51,591 nt of DNA from Oceanospirillaceae bacterium (GCA_013215375.1 JABSRB010000038.1:1-51591), one strand, 5' to 3'. Positions 1 through 9,140 are shown, counted from the first letter of the stretch. The notes: a model not told the origin generated them from the sequence alone. Program-made: numbers and translations.

Positions 1-52
1 GCTCACAGCTCACAGCTCACAGCTCACAGCTCACAGCTCACAGCTCACAGCT
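1..52. repeat. 7-bp tandem repeat (GCTCACA)n, open at the left edge
   Basis: About 7.4 head-to-tail copies of the heptamer GCTCACA run from the first base of the window. The true length is unknown because the array is cut by the window edge. It ends 83 bases before the ATG at 136. A 7-base unit shifts the reading frame with each copy, so it would be a frameshifting contingency repeat if it lies in a gene to the left. A second heptamer array with a different unit occurs at 34081. Confidence 0.9.
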
Positions 53-135
53 AAAGTCTAAGACTTATGTATTAATTCTACCGACCGCTATTTTTGCTAG
101 ACTGACCCTAACTACCACAAGCTAAAGGGGTTTCT

Positions 136-1569
136 ATGCAAAATAATAAAGCACGTCGTCCTCAGCTAAGCACTTCCCAAGCACAGCAATTCAGCGCTAT
201 TAAGGTATTAGAGTATACCGGGGAGATTGGCGCAGAGCGCTTTGATCCCTGGGATCCTGAGGGCGATGATTTTATGCGTGGTAGGGCCTCGATAAAAGCC
301 GATTTTCTAGTTAGCACAGTAGCTGATCAAAATAGTAAAACTCAATTTAGCAGTATCCAAGCGGCAGTCGATGCCGCCATTTATAGTGCCATTAAAAAGC
401 AATCCAGTGCGCGTATTTACATCAAAATTGATAGGGGAAGTTATCAAGGTTTAGTGTTTGTGCCCAAGTTGGAAATTAATAATCAATGCGTGCCTATCAC
501 CCTATTTGCCGATGATGCGAATGCTACCAGCATTGTTGAAAATATCGATGCGCAGATGCCCGCCACAGAGTTTGCCCGTCGCTTTGCTGAGCATTTTGCT
601 GCTAGCCACTCGCTCGTGCAAGAGATGTACTTGCCAATAGCGCAGCTCAAAGCCGAGATATCGACTTTTAATGCCTCTGTGTTGCGCATTGCCAATGAAG
701 GGTTTCAGCTGAAAGGCGTTAGGGTGATCAATAGCTATCATTGTGATAGATTTTTACCCAATGCATCGGGGGGGCAACAGCTTAAAAACAGCGCAGGGCA
801 ATTCCTTGATGGCCAGCATCAAGCGGTGGCGCTGCTAATAGCAGGGGCTGATAAAGTGCATGTGGCAGATGTGCAGCTGTCGAGTTTCCAAGATACACTG
901 TTTTTGCGCGAGCCTGGCCCCTTTGAAACGGCGCGAAGTTACTTTAAAAATTGTTTTATTGAAGGGGATATAGATTTCATTTTTGGTCAGACCACCGCTT
1001 TCTTTACCCAGTGCGAAATTCGCAGTCGAGGTACTCGCGCGACAATGACTTACATGAGTGCCCCAAGCACTAATATTGATGCTAAATATGGTTTAGTTTT
1101 TGATGATTGTGATTTTACTCATGATGGCAGTGAAAATGCGCTCAAAGGGGTGTTTAGTCTAGGTCGTCAGTGGTTTGAGGGAGTGCGTTGTACCCCTTAT
1201 AGCCAATCGCCTATAGTAGACTACCAATGCAAGCTTGGCGTGATTTCACAATATGATAGCCCACCAATAGGGTCAATTAGCCGTAAAACCATATTTTCAG
1301 TGGGCAAATGTATCATTTTGCACTCGCGTATTGGTGAACATATTAATTTTTCTGCCCCTTGGAGTGAGTGGAGCGGGGGCGAGTTTAGTACTGCTGGGGT
1401 TTATTTAAGCGCCGCATGGAAAACACGTTTTAGGCCGGTGCAATATTGTTTAGATGACATGATAGGGCATTTGGAAAACTGGGTAGATGCCCCGCTGTTA
1501 ACCCTTGAAAAACGAGATAAAACGGCTACTTGGATTGCAGAATATCAAAATACTGATGTCAGCGGTTAG
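136..1569 (+). CDS. pectinesterase-like (carbohydrate esterase family 8) protein
   Basis: A 477-residue protein with the right-handed parallel beta-helix signature of pectin methylesterases, which remove methyl esters from galacturonan. Visible motifs are QAVAL (about residue 231), SFQDTLF (about 252), the DIDFIFG block (about 279-285, GNVDFIFG in the family) and LGRQW (about 342-346). Together these supply the two catalytic aspartates, the oxyanion glutamine and the substrate arginine. The start has AAGGGG six bases upstream. The N-terminus is polar with no signal peptide, which is odd for an enzyme acting on an extracellular polymer; a cytoplasmic role or a different ester substrate, as in the YbhC branch, is possible. 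It converges with the TetR gene 26 bases downstream. No pectate lyase or uptake genes are present. Confidence 0.85.
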   Translation: MQNNKARRPQLSTSQAQQFSAIKVLEYTGEIGAERFDPWDPEGDDFMRGRASIKADFLVSTVADQNSKTQFSSIQAAVDAAIYSAIKKQSSARIYIKIDRGSYQGLVFVPKLEINNQCVPITLFADDANATSIVENIDAQMPATEFARRFAEHFAASHSLVQEMYLPIAQLKAEISTFNASVLRIANEGFQLKGVRVINSYHCDRFLPNASGGQQLKNSAGQFLDGQHQAVALLIAGADKVHVADVQLSSFQDTLFLREPGPFETARSYFKNCFIEGDIDFIFGQTTAFFTQCEIRSRGTRATMTYMSAPSTNIDAKYGLVFDDCDFTHDGSENALKGVFSLGRQWFEGVRCTPYSQSPIVDYQCKLGVISQYDSPPIGSISRKTIFSVGKCIILHSRIGEHINFSAPWSEWSGGEFSTAGVYLSAAWKTRFRPVQYCLDDMIGHLENWVDAPLLTLEKRDKTATWIAEYQNTDVSG

Positions 1570-1595
1570 CCGTCTGAAGCTGAGGGAGTTTGATC

Positions 1596-2240
1596 TCAAG
1601 GATAGAGAAATTTAAGTGCCATTTCAGCGGCATCTTCGGCTTTTTGTTCTAGCCAGGCATCGTCAATAGGGCAGTCAAAAACGGTGCGCAGGGTGTATCT
1701 ATTAGAGATGGGAAAAAAACACAGAGAGGCAATGGCTATATAAAAATTTAATGGATCAACACCTGCCCGAAATACCCCCGTTTGAACGCCGCGCTGTAAT
1801 ATTTTATCTAATTTATTGACCACATCTGAACGTATTTCTGCAAGATCTTCGATTTCTCTGATGCTTTTACCGCCTCGCAAGTTCTCGGTGTTGAGGATAG
1901 AGACAAACCATGGATTAGATTTGAAATGTTGCAAAGTGAATCTGACCAGTGCTCTAATGGCGTTTTCTGGATCCATTTCATCGAGATTTAATGCTTGTTC
2001 TCTTACTCTAATCTGCACATAGGCCTCTCGTAAAGCGGCAGTATAGAGCGCATCTTTATTACCAAAGAAGGCATAGATTAGCGGTTTGCTGACTTTGGCT
2101 TGTCGAGCGATGCGGTCTATTCTAGCCCCCGCGTGACCATGTGCGGAAAATTCAATTAACGCCGCCGATAAAATTGAGTTTTTCGAGCGCGTTGTATCCC
2201 GGGCAGTATTTTTGGGCGAAAAAGCGGGTTTGTTTTTCAT
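1596..2240 (-). CDS. TetR/AcrR family transcriptional regulator
   Basis: A 214-residue one-component repressor-type regulator. Residues about 18-65 form the TetR helix-turn-helix, with ILSAALIEFSAHG followed by IARQAKVSKPLIYAFFGNKDALY. The remainder is an all-helical ligand-binding and dimer domain with no recognisable ligand specificity. A weak AGG lies 10-11 bases before the ATG. The gene converges on the pectinesterase-like gene. Its own upstream side faces the structured palindrome at 2328-2392, which could be involved in its control, but that is inference. The ligand and targets cannot be told from the sequence. Confidence 0.92.
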   Translation of the reverse strand: MKNKPAFSPKNTARDTTRSKNSILSAALIEFSAHGHAGARIDRIARQAKVSKPLIYAFFGNKDALYTAALREAYVQIRVREQALNLDEMDPENAIRALVRFTLQHFKSNPWFVSILNTENLRGGKSIREIEDLAEIRSDVVNKLDKILQRGVQTGVFRAGVDPLNFYIAIASLCFFPISNRYTLRTVFDCPIDDAWLEQKAEDAAEMALKFLYP

Positions 2241-2327
2241 GTTTACACCTGCCTAACAGTTCTAAAAGATTCTTGCTACGATAATTAGAAATAGTCCCCC
2301 TATATGGTGTGCTTATATTATTGACCC

Positions 2328-2392
2328 TGTAATAGTGAGGGCTGCGCCTGTTGATGCAGGCCCTGTGCTAAAAGGATCAGCCAACTATTACA
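2328..2392. repeat. Nested 65-nt palindromic element
   Basis: The outer arms TGTAATAGT (2328-2336) and ACTATTACA (2384-2392) are perfect 9-bp inverted repeats. Inside them GGCTG (2340-2344) pairs with CAGCC (2378-2382), and CCTG (2347-2350) with CAGG (2357-2360) around TTGATG. It lies in the 374-base space between the TetR and RNase T2 genes. It could be a structured RNA, a regulator site, or a small dispersed palindromic (REP/MITE-like) element. It lacks the GTTRRRY core expected of an integron attC site. Confidence 0.6.
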
Positions 2393-2614
2393 CTCAATGT
2401 TAAGCCTCTTCTTCAACCTATGTCCATTAAACTACGTAAAATACTACCTAGGACTAAGGGGCAGCAAGGAACATGCGCACAAATCTAATATCCCCTTGAG
2501 AGGCTATTTTAAAGACCGCATAAAAAAGTTAGGACTAATTCGCATGTTTCTTAACGAGAGCAACAATGATAGATTCCTCAAACGGATTACCTAAAAGGAT
2601 TGAGGGAGTTTTAA
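2393..2614. other. Spacer upstream of RNase T2
   Basis: An open frame of 65 codons (2397-2594) exists here, but it has no ribosome-binding site and its product resembles no family, so I do not call it a gene. No other feature is visible apart from the GAGGGAG ribosome-binding site of the following gene. Confidence 0.5.
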
Positions 2615-3655
2615 ATGAAACAAATAGTACTCATGTTGTTGATTATCGGCACAGGGATAACGTCAGGCATGTTGCAGGCGAGCCAAGCTGTGCAGGGCAC
2701 TGTTATCGCTATTAAGAGTTGTGCGGCCTACCAGTCATTTCGTAAAAAGACCAACCCTGGGAATATTTACACCATTATTGGCAATCATTACGCCGTTAAA
2801 GAGCTCAACAAAAAAGCCCATAACAGCCGATATCGGATTATTGTAGCAGGGGCCACACCGAAAATGCGCTGGATAGATGGCAGCTGTGTCTCGGTAGGGG
2901 AAATTGCACTCGGTAAGAGCAATGGGGCTAATCAACAGAACTGGGGCGCTAATCAAGGAAAGACTCAAAACAATCGCTGTGAATCTGAGCCTGGTTTAGC
3001 TGATAGCAACGTATTGGCATTGAGCTGGCAGAGTGCTTTTTGTGAAATAAAGCCGGATAAAAAGGAATGTAAAGTAAGAGATAGCAATAGCTATCAAGCT
3101 AACAATTTCTCTTTGCATGGGTTGTGGCCGAACCGCAATAAATGCAACCGAAAAACCGGTTATTACGGCTACTGCGGTGCTGTTAACACTAAGCCTAAAC
3201 AGTTTTGTGGCTACCCTAAACTCGCTTTAAATGAGGCCACCCGAGCGCAGTTGAGAATCAACATGCCCAGCGCTGCACAGGGTACTTGTCTGCAGCGTCA
3301 CGAGTGGTATAAACACGGAACTTGCCAAAGCTTGGATGTAAACCAGTACTATGATATTGCGATAGCGCTGCAAGATGAATTCAATAATAGTGGCATAGCC
3401 ACATTGATGGCGGCCAATATTGGCAGCAATGTATCAACAGCGGAATTTTTCGCCGTTTTTGATCACGCTTTTGGACAGGGAGCGCATAAAAAATTACAAT
3501 TCAAATGCACAGGTGCCAATCTGATTGACGTATACATCAATTTACCGAAGGATATAACCACCGGCGATACTCTTAAATCATTGGTTAATAGAGCTAACAC
3601 CAATTTTAAGAATGGCTGTGGTAAAACCTTTAGAGTTGATGCTATTGACGATTAA
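2615..3655 (+). CDS. Secreted ribonuclease T2 family endoribonuclease
   Basis: A 346-residue protein with an N-terminal signal peptide (hydrophobic to about residue 20, cleavage near LQASQA). Residues about 23-110 are an N-terminal extension with no recognised family, seen next to the catalytic domain. The RNase T2 domain (about 115-346) has both active-site blocks: FSLHGLWPN (CAS I) and HEWYKHGTC (CAS II), with the histidine, glutamate and lysine needed for cleavage through a 2',3'-cyclic phosphate. Many cysteines fit a periplasmic or extracellular disulphide-bonded enzyme. GAGGGAG precedes the ATG. It is monocistronic, with a strong terminator 14 bases after the stop. The likely role is scavenging of external RNA. 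Confidence 0.93.
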   Translation: MKQIVLMLLIIGTGITSGMLQASQAVQGTVIAIKSCAAYQSFRKKTNPGNIYTIIGNHYAVKELNKKAHNSRYRIIVAGATPKMRWIDGSCVSVGEIALGKSNGANQQNWGANQGKTQNNRCESEPGLADSNVLALSWQSAFCEIKPDKKECKVRDSNSYQANNFSLHGLWPNRNKCNRKTGYYGYCGAVNTKPKQFCGYPKLALNEATRAQLRINMPSAAQGTCLQRHEWYKHGTCQSLDVNQYYDIAIALQDEFNNSGIATLMAANIGSNVSTAEFFAVFDHAFGQGAHKKLQFKCTGANLIDVYINLPKDITTGDTLKSLVNRANTNFKNGCGKTFRVDAIDD

Positions 3656-3669
3656 CGTTGCAATATAAG

Positions 3670-3692
3670 GGAGGCTCTAGTGCCTCCTTTTT
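3670..3692 (+). terminator. Rho-independent terminator of the RNase T2 gene
   Basis: GGAGGC (3670-3675), a six-base loop, and GCCTCC (3682-3687), followed by five T. Confidence 0.85.
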
Positions 3693-4043
3693 GCTGTAAT
3701 AATCAGTGAGACCCTAATTACCTATTGAAGGCTGCTTTAGACAAGTGGCCACCTTTACCTCTTGCGTACAGGCACTTAGGCTCATTCAACTATCCTCTTA
3801 TATAAAAGTATATCCCGGTTATTTACAGACAGTATCTATTATAAGGGCGGCAATAGTACCTGCTCCCTATCCCCGACAACATGACTGCCAAAAACCGCTA
3901 GCTAAAGTCAGTGCATCAACTTGGTTTGTGTGATTTTTGAGCTATATTTTAAGTTGATTTATCGATTAGCAGCAACGCTGGGTAGCACTATTTAGCCTGT
4001 TGTTTATGTGTGTCTGAACATTTGAATAGCTAAGGAGTTAAGG
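3693..4043. other. Spacer before first chemoreceptor
   Basis: A 351-base spacer. A 62-codon frame at 3745-3933 has no credible ribosome-binding site or family resemblance. I see no convincing flagellar-type (FliA) promoter. AAGGAGT lies directly before the ATG at 4044. Confidence 0.5.
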
Positions 4044-5723
4044 ATGACGAATTTCTTTAGGAATATCAGTTTGCGTAATAAGCTGTTGTTAAATACTGGA
4101 TTTTTACTATTAATGCTACTGGGTAGCTTTTTGTACGCTATTTATAGTTTGAATAAAATAGGCAATGAATTAATCACTATCGTCGAAGAAAATATGCCGC
4201 TAACCCATAAGTTAACGGTGATCACTGTTGAGCAATTAGAGCAGGCGATATCCTTCGAGAAGATTTTGCACTACGGTGCTACCTTAGCGATTGAACCTAG
4301 TGCTTTATCTAAGTTTCATGCATCTATTGAGCGCTTTACTAAAGGCACAGATGTTATTGAAAGCACTATTGTCGAGGCGATTATTCTCACGGATCACGCG
4401 GTAGATTATAACAATGCCGCATTGCTAGAGAAAATGAAGGTAGTCAAAAAATCGCTACAGCATATTTCGTTGGCGCATCAACAGTATGTCGAGCATGCAG
4501 AGCAAGTATTCAATTTGTATGACGAGGGATACATGCGCCAAGCGGAAATAAAAGCAGAGCAAGTAGAGATAGAGGAAGATGCACTAGATAAAGAAATAGA
4601 AACACTACTGTTTGACTTGCAGGCTTTTACTGAGCATAGCGCAGATGCCGCGCACCACCATGAACAAGACGCCATTATTACCTTATCTGTGATAGTCGCC
4701 CTTAGCATCATATTGGGTATTATCGTCAGCTTTATCACTAGCAAATATATTATTAATGGCATACGTTTGGCCATTGTTACTGCCTCGGGAGATTTAACCA
4801 CCGAATTAAAGGTGAACTCTCGCGATGAAATTGGTGACTTGTTACGGGCGATGAATAATATGAAAGGTAAACTGATCGATATGATTAAAAAAATATCGGG
4901 TATTAGCGCCGAGTTGTCTATCTCTGCCCAGGCGATGTCGATAGTGACAGAGCAAACCCATAGTATTATCTCGCAACAGCAGATTGAAACAGAATTTGTC
5001 TCCACAGCCATGAATGATATGACCCGTACTGTACTTGAGGTATCGAAGAATATTAATGGCACTGCTGAATATGCACTGCGGGCAACTCAACAAAGCGCCA
5101 AAGGGGGCTTAGTGGTAGCGTCGGCAGAGTCAGAGATCGAGCAGTTGTCTATGTTGATCTGTAATGCCTCTAGCAGCATTCATAATTTACAAACTCAGGG
5201 AGAAAAAATCAACGCGGTGATGGATGTTATTGAAGGGGTGGCAGAGCAAACTAATCTACTGGCGCTAAACGCTGCGATTGAAGCCGCAAGGGCTGGAGAG
5301 CAAGGTCGCGGGTTTGCGGTAGTGGCAGATGAAGTACGCACCCTTGCAGTTCGCACCCAAGTATCGACCAAAGAAATCAACGCTATTATCTTAAAGTTAC
5401 AGGAGGATACCAGCAGTGCGGTATCGATGATGGATCAGAGTAGTGATCAGGCGAAAACCACGGTCAATACTACTTTGCAATCTGGGTTGGCCTTTAGTGC
5501 TATATCTGGAGATGTTGAGCAAATAAGCACGATGTGCGATCAACTTGCAGCAGCGGCAGAAGAGCAGAGTATGGTGAGCGGGAAAATTAATGACAAGATT
5601 ATACAAATAAACTCACTGTCGGTGCAGACCGCTGATGGCGCTAAAGAAATTTCATCATCCAGTAAAAAACTTGAGACCATGGCAGTACAATTAGATACTT
5701 TGGTTGGCCAATATTCGCTTTGA
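4044..5723 (+). CDS. Methyl-accepting chemotaxis protein (paralogue 1)
   Basis: A 559-residue transmembrane chemoreceptor. TM1 is at about residues 10-31, the periplasmic region (all-helical, four-helix-bundle type) at 32-209, and TM2 at about 210-232. A HAMP linker follows, then the cytoplasmic signalling domain with the highly conserved hairpin tip ([20 protein letters not shown] then [15 protein letters not shown]) at about 397-440, which docks CheA and CheW. A histidine cluster AHHHEQ sits just before TM2. There is no C-terminal CheR-docking pentapeptide. AAGGAGT precedes the start. It is followed by a long hairpin and a second receptor of exactly the same length, so the pair is a tandem duplication. 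The ligand is unknown. Confidence 0.95.
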   Translation: MTNFFRNISLRNKLLLNTGFLLLMLLGSFLYAIYSLNKIGNELITIVEENMPLTHKLTVITVEQLEQAISFEKILHYGATLAIEPSALSKFHASIERFTKGTDVIESTIVEAIILTDHAVDYNNAALLEKMKVVKKSLQHISLAHQQYVEHAEQVFNLYDEGYMRQAEIKAEQVEIEEDALDKEIETLLFDLQAFTEHSADAAHHHEQDAIITLSVIVALSIILGIIVSFITSKYIINGIRLAIVTASGDLTTELKVNSRDEIGDLLRAMNNMKGKLIDMIKKISGISAELSISAQAMSIVTEQTHSIISQQQIETEFVSTAMNDMTRTVLEVSKNINGTAEYALRATQQSAKGGLVVASAESEIEQLSMLICNASSSIHNLQTQGEKINAVMDVIEGVAEQTNLLALNAAIEAARAGEQGRGFAVVADEVRTLAVRTQVSTKEINAIILKLQEDTSSAVSMMDQSSDQAKTTVNTTLQSGLAFSAISGDVEQISTMCDQLAAAAEEQSMVSGKINDKIIQINSLSVQTADGAKEISSSSKKLETMAVQLDTLVGQYSL

Positions 5724-5731
5724 GTTATGTT

Positions 5732-5781
5732 GATAACGATAGGGAGTGTCGGGCTCATATAAGCCGATCCCTATTGTTATC
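5732..5781 (+). terminator. Long stem-loop after first chemoreceptor
   Basis: GATAACGATAGGGA (5732-5745) pairs with TCCCTATTGTTATC (5768-5781) with one G-U wobble, and GGCT/AGCC forms an inner stem. There is no T tract, so it may be a 3'-end stabiliser or processing signal instead of a classical terminator. Confidence 0.6.
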
Positions 5782-6213
5782 CCTGTAAGGCTGATTCTCT
5801 AGCAATGATACCTAATCACCCAAAGTGGAGGTTTGGAGAGTAGCAGGTCTTAAAAGTCTTCAAAACAGTGCAGTGCTGCCTGTAGCATTCCAGCTGATAC
5901 CCCTGCAGCAAAGTTTAAGCTCTCTAGCGTTTACAAGTTATTTTTTTAACTCAGGTTATTAAAAACTCTTTTATTAACAACAGATTAACGTTGAGATTAT
6001 TTGGTTGAATAAAGAGTCTTTCCGTGATATTTTCTTTTTAAGTTAAGAGTTACAGTTTTTTATATGCAAAAACAGCTTTTTTTTAGTGTTTTTTATCACT
6101 CTATAAATTTTTTTTATTAAAGCCTATCTCATACCATTTAATAACCATGGTCAGTGTGCCGGGTATTAACATGTCTAAGTTATTCGGTTTATTTATCTCA
6201 AAGAGAGCTCATT
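5782..6213. other. AT-rich spacer between the chemoreceptors
   Basis: About 430 bases without a gene. From about 5940 it becomes strongly AT-rich, with runs of T (for example 6078-6085 and 6109-6115). Frames reaching into the next gene from ATG 6154 exist, but the paralogue alignment argues against that start. It presumably holds the promoter of the second receptor, though no clear -35/-10 pair stands out. Confidence 0.5.
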
Positions 6214-7893
6214 TTGTTCAATTTCCTAAGAAATATCAGCGTGCGTAACAAATTATTATTGAATACTGGGGTGCTGTTATTGCTGTTACTCAGCAGTTTT
6301 ATCTATGCCATCTACAGCTTGAATAATATAGGGGGGCAGCTAACAACGATTGTAGAAGAAGACATGCCGCTCACGCAAAAGTTAACAGTGATCACTGTGG
6401 AGCAACTGGAGCAGGCGATTTCCTTTGAGAGGGTGTTACGCTTCGGGGCGATTTTGGCGGTTGAGCCGAGGGCTTTACAGAAATTTGATACAGCGGTAAA
6501 TCGCTTTGTTAAAGGCACTAGTGTTATTGATGACACGATAGAAAAAGCAATAAAACTCACTGACCACGCGGCAGATTTTAACGACCCAGTGTTATTGAAG
6601 AAAATGAAGAAGGTTAAAAAAGCGCTGCAACATATTCTCTTTGCGCACCAACAATATGTCGGACACGCCGAGCAAGTTTTCAGTTTGTATGTCCAAGGTG
6701 ATATGCAACAAGCTGAGATAAAGGCGGTACAAGTAGAGCGCGAAGAAGCTGTATTGGACCAAGAAATAGAAGCGCTGTTGTTTGATATTCAGTCTTTTAC
6801 TCAGCAAAGCGCCAGAGCTGCCCACCATCATGAACAAGAAGCTATCGTCACTCTTTCTGTCATTGTGGCTGTGGGTATTCTATTGGGGGTATTGATTAGT
6901 TTTATTATTAGCCGTTACATTATTAGCGGTCTTCGTACCGCAATTGTTACCGCCTCCGGGGATTTAACTCAGGAAATTGAGGTACGCAGTAGCGATGAGA
7001 TTGGTGAGTTGTTGCAGGCGATGAATAATATGAAACGTAAATTGATTGATATGATTAGGCAAATATCCGCTATCAGTGCCCAACTGTCGGTATCTGCAAA
7101 GGAGATGTCAATCGTTACTGAGCAGACCAACAGTGTTATCTCACAACAGCTACTTGAGACTGAATTTGTCTCAATGGCGATGAACGATATGACCCGTACT
7201 GTGCAAGAAGTATCCAAGAATATAAATGATACTGCCAATTATGCGTACAGAGCGACAGCGCAGACCAATAAAGGCAGTTTGGTCGTGTCTAGTGCAGAGA
7301 CTGAGATACAGCAATTGTCACAGCTTATAAGTAATGCCGCCGCTAGTATTAAAAATTTAAAAACCCAGGGAGATAAAATTAATTCAGTGATGGACGTGAT
7401 AGAAGGGGTCGCTGAACAAACTAATTTACTGGCCCTAAATGCTGCGATAGAAGCCGCCAGAGCTGGTGATCAAGGTCGCGGATTTGCGGTCGTGGCTGAC
7501 GAAGTGCGCACTTTAGCGGTACGTACTCAAACATCCACCAAAGAAATAAATGACATTATAATAAAGCTGCATGAGGGGACTATTTCAGCGGTTTCTCTGA
7601 TGGAAAAGAGCAGTGCTCAGGCGAATAATAGTGTGAATATCACCTTGGAGTCTGGTCAGGCCTTTAACACTATCTCAGCTGATGTAGATCGAATCAGTGC
7701 AATGTGCGATCAGCTTGCTGCAGCTGCTGAAGAGCAGAGCGTGGTGAGTGAGCAGATTAATGCAAAAATTATACAAATAAAATCACTGTCGGTACAGACC
7801 GCCGATGGTGCTCAGGAAATTTCAACATCCAGTAAAAAACTGGAAAATATGGCAGTACAGCTGGACGATTTAGTCGGTCAATATGCGTTGTAA
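6214..7893 (+). CDS. Methyl-accepting chemotaxis protein (paralogue 2), TTG start
   Basis: A 559-residue chemoreceptor colinear with the gene at 4044. Start choice: an ATG at 6154 would add 20 residues with no counterpart, whereas TTG at 6214 gives MFNFLRNISVRNK, which aligns exactly with [13 protein letters not shown], makes both proteins 559 residues, and has AAGAGAG a few bases upstream. It has TM1, a periplasmic helical domain, the AHHHEQ cluster before TM2, HAMP, and the conserved signalling hairpin ([20 protein letters not shown]). The periplasmic half has diverged more than the signalling half, as expected if the copies now read different ligands. The next gene, an EAL protein, converges 37 bases away. 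Confidence 0.93.
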   Translation: MFNFLRNISVRNKLLLNTGVLLLLLLSSFIYAIYSLNNIGGQLTTIVEEDMPLTQKLTVITVEQLEQAISFERVLRFGAILAVEPRALQKFDTAVNRFVKGTSVIDDTIEKAIKLTDHAADFNDPVLLKKMKKVKKALQHILFAHQQYVGHAEQVFSLYVQGDMQQAEIKAVQVEREEAVLDQEIEALLFDIQSFTQQSARAAHHHEQEAIVTLSVIVAVGILLGVLISFIISRYIISGLRTAIVTASGDLTQEIEVRSSDEIGELLQAMNNMKRKLIDMIRQISAISAQLSVSAKEMSIVTEQTNSVISQQLLETEFVSMAMNDMTRTVQEVSKNINDTANYAYRATAQTNKGSLVVSSAETEIQQLSQLISNAAASIKNLKTQGDKINSVMDVIEGVAEQTNLLALNAAIEAARAGDQGRGFAVVADEVRTLAVRTQTSTKEINDIIIKLHEGTISAVSLMEKSSAQANNSVNITLESGQAFNTISADVDRISAMCDQLAAAAEEQSVVSEQINAKIIQIKSLSVQTADGAQEISTSSKKLENMAVQLDDLVGQYAL

Positions 7894-7930
7894 TTCTGCG
7901 TAAAAATGAAATAAATTAGAGGTTAAAGTA

Positions 7931-8713
7931 TCAGATGACTTCTTTTTTCCTGGTCTTTATCAAGGCAATTAAAGCAGGGTAGGCAATGTAATAACCTTGC
8001 AACCAATCGACACCCGCTGCTAGCGCTTGGTTTTTGTGTTGCTCCGTTTCAATGCCTTCTTGTAAGATTTTCATGCCAAAGGCCTGTAACCTTTTGACGA
8101 AATCTGTGTAGTTTGAAGCGGGTAACATGCTTTGATCAATTTTTACGATATCAGGTTGAATCATTCTAATTCTATCCCAGACACCTGGGGAATCTACAAT
8201 ATCGTCAAGTGCGATTAAAATGCCGTCGTTTTTTCTTCTCCATTGACTCATCATCATTAACCAATGTTCGGATTTTACCTCATGCTCCAGTATTTCAATC
8301 ACGGTAGATAACGCTGAAATACCTAATTCCGCCTGTCTTTTTAGTAACAACTTGCGGTAAGTGTCCATGTTAGTTATGTCTGTCAGGCTTTCATATTCAT
8401 AATTCAAAAACAGATAGGGACTTTTTTCTGTTAACAATGAAAAATTTCTATAATGCAGTGCTCTTATCAGTCGATCAATACGTTCAATTTCTTGGTCTTT
8501 GCGCATGACATCTAAAAACTCAGATGCCGTACAAGCTATACCGTCTTGAAATGGCCGTAGTAAGGCCTCATAACCGATGAGTTTGTTATCTTTATCGACA
8601 ATACGCTGGAAGGCGGTAGTCACTTCGTAGCCGTTTGTCATCGCAAAATGAACATCGTCTAAAATTTTTAGACGTTGCTCAAAATATTGCAGCACCTTTA
8701 GGTTAGTTTCCAT
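7931..8713 (-). CDS. Stand-alone EAL-domain protein (putative c-di-GMP phosphodiesterase or sensor)
   Basis: A 260-residue soluble protein that is nearly all EAL domain. Family landmarks are YEALLR (about 48, the EAL signature), LNYEYESL, EILEHE, ALDDIVD, VKIDQS, LQEGIET and LQGYYIA. The loop-6 motif DDFGTG is altered to DDIVDSPG. The two acidic metal ligands remain, but the loop that couples dimerisation to activity has diverged, so the protein may hydrolyse c-di-GMP poorly or only bind it. No GGDEF, PAS or membrane segment is present. It lies next to the two chemoreceptors in a convergent orientation. The start has only a weak ribosome-binding site. Confidence 0.88.
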   Translation of the reverse strand: METNLKVLQYFEQRLKILDDVHFAMTNGYEVTTAFQRIVDKDNKLIGYEALLRPFQDGIACTASEFLDVMRKDQEIERIDRLIRALHYRNFSLLTEKSPYLFLNYEYESLTDITNMDTYRKLLLKRQAELGISALSTVIEILEHEVKSEHWLMMMSQWRRKNDGILIALDDIVDSPGVWDRIRMIQPDIVKIDQSMLPASNYTDFVKRLQAFGMKILQEGIETEQHKNQALAAGVDWLQGYYIAYPALIALIKTRKKEVI

Positions 8714-9001
8714 GGGATAGCCGTTTAATTAAAGCATCTTGAAAATCAAAGAAAGGTGAAAATAAGTAGCTTATAGAGCTGAAAATTCCGGGCCAAAAGG
8801 TTGCGCTTATGGCGGCTAAGATAAGATCAAACACGATCTTTACTCCAGAGATTTAAGCATAAAAATGCAAATTAATACGCGAAACACAATTGTTATAAAG
8901 TTGTACCAGCTAGTGTTTTGTAGAAGCTATCAATGGCTTTTACAATCTATATAGCAGTGCTCCAAGAAACTTATGAGGTGGTTGATTATTGCACAGCACA
9001 C

Positions 9002-9140
9002 AATACCTTTGCAATACCATTTATAAAATACGATTGTTAATGGTATCTATATTTTAAAAGTATTCAGCTGTTTGTTACCTATATTATAGTTTTATCAATG
9101 TTTTAGTATAGTTGTATGAAATTGGTATTTTTTTGGTATT
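9002..9140. promoter_or_regulatory. Cluster of helically phased AATACC/GGTATT hexamers
   Basis: AATACC occurs at 9002-9007 and 9013-9018, 11 bases apart. The reverse orientation GGTATT occurs at 9124-9129 and 9135-9140, again 11 bases apart. ATACCATT (9014-9021) and AATGGTAT (9039-9046) form a perfect inverted repeat. All lie in an AT-rich intergenic stretch upstream of the leftward EAL gene. The same-face spacing fits a protein-binding array, but this is inference. Confidence 0.35.

Noticed and set aside
1-52. CRISPR array
   Set aside because: The unit is 7 bases without spacers, so it is a simple tandem repeat.
2328-2392. Integron attC site
   Set aside because: The arms pair well but lack the GTTRRRY/RYYYAAC core motifs, and no integrase or cassette series is present.
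2397-2594. 65-codon open frame upstream of RNase T2
   Set aside because: No ribosome-binding site and no resemblance to a protein family; it sits in the leader region next to the palindrome.
3745-3933. 62-codon open frame before the first chemoreceptor
   Set aside because: No ribosome-binding site and composition typical of chance frames.
6154-6213. ATG 6154 as start of the second chemoreceptor
   Set aside because: The added residues have no counterpart in the paralogue, and TTG 6214 gives exact length agreement.
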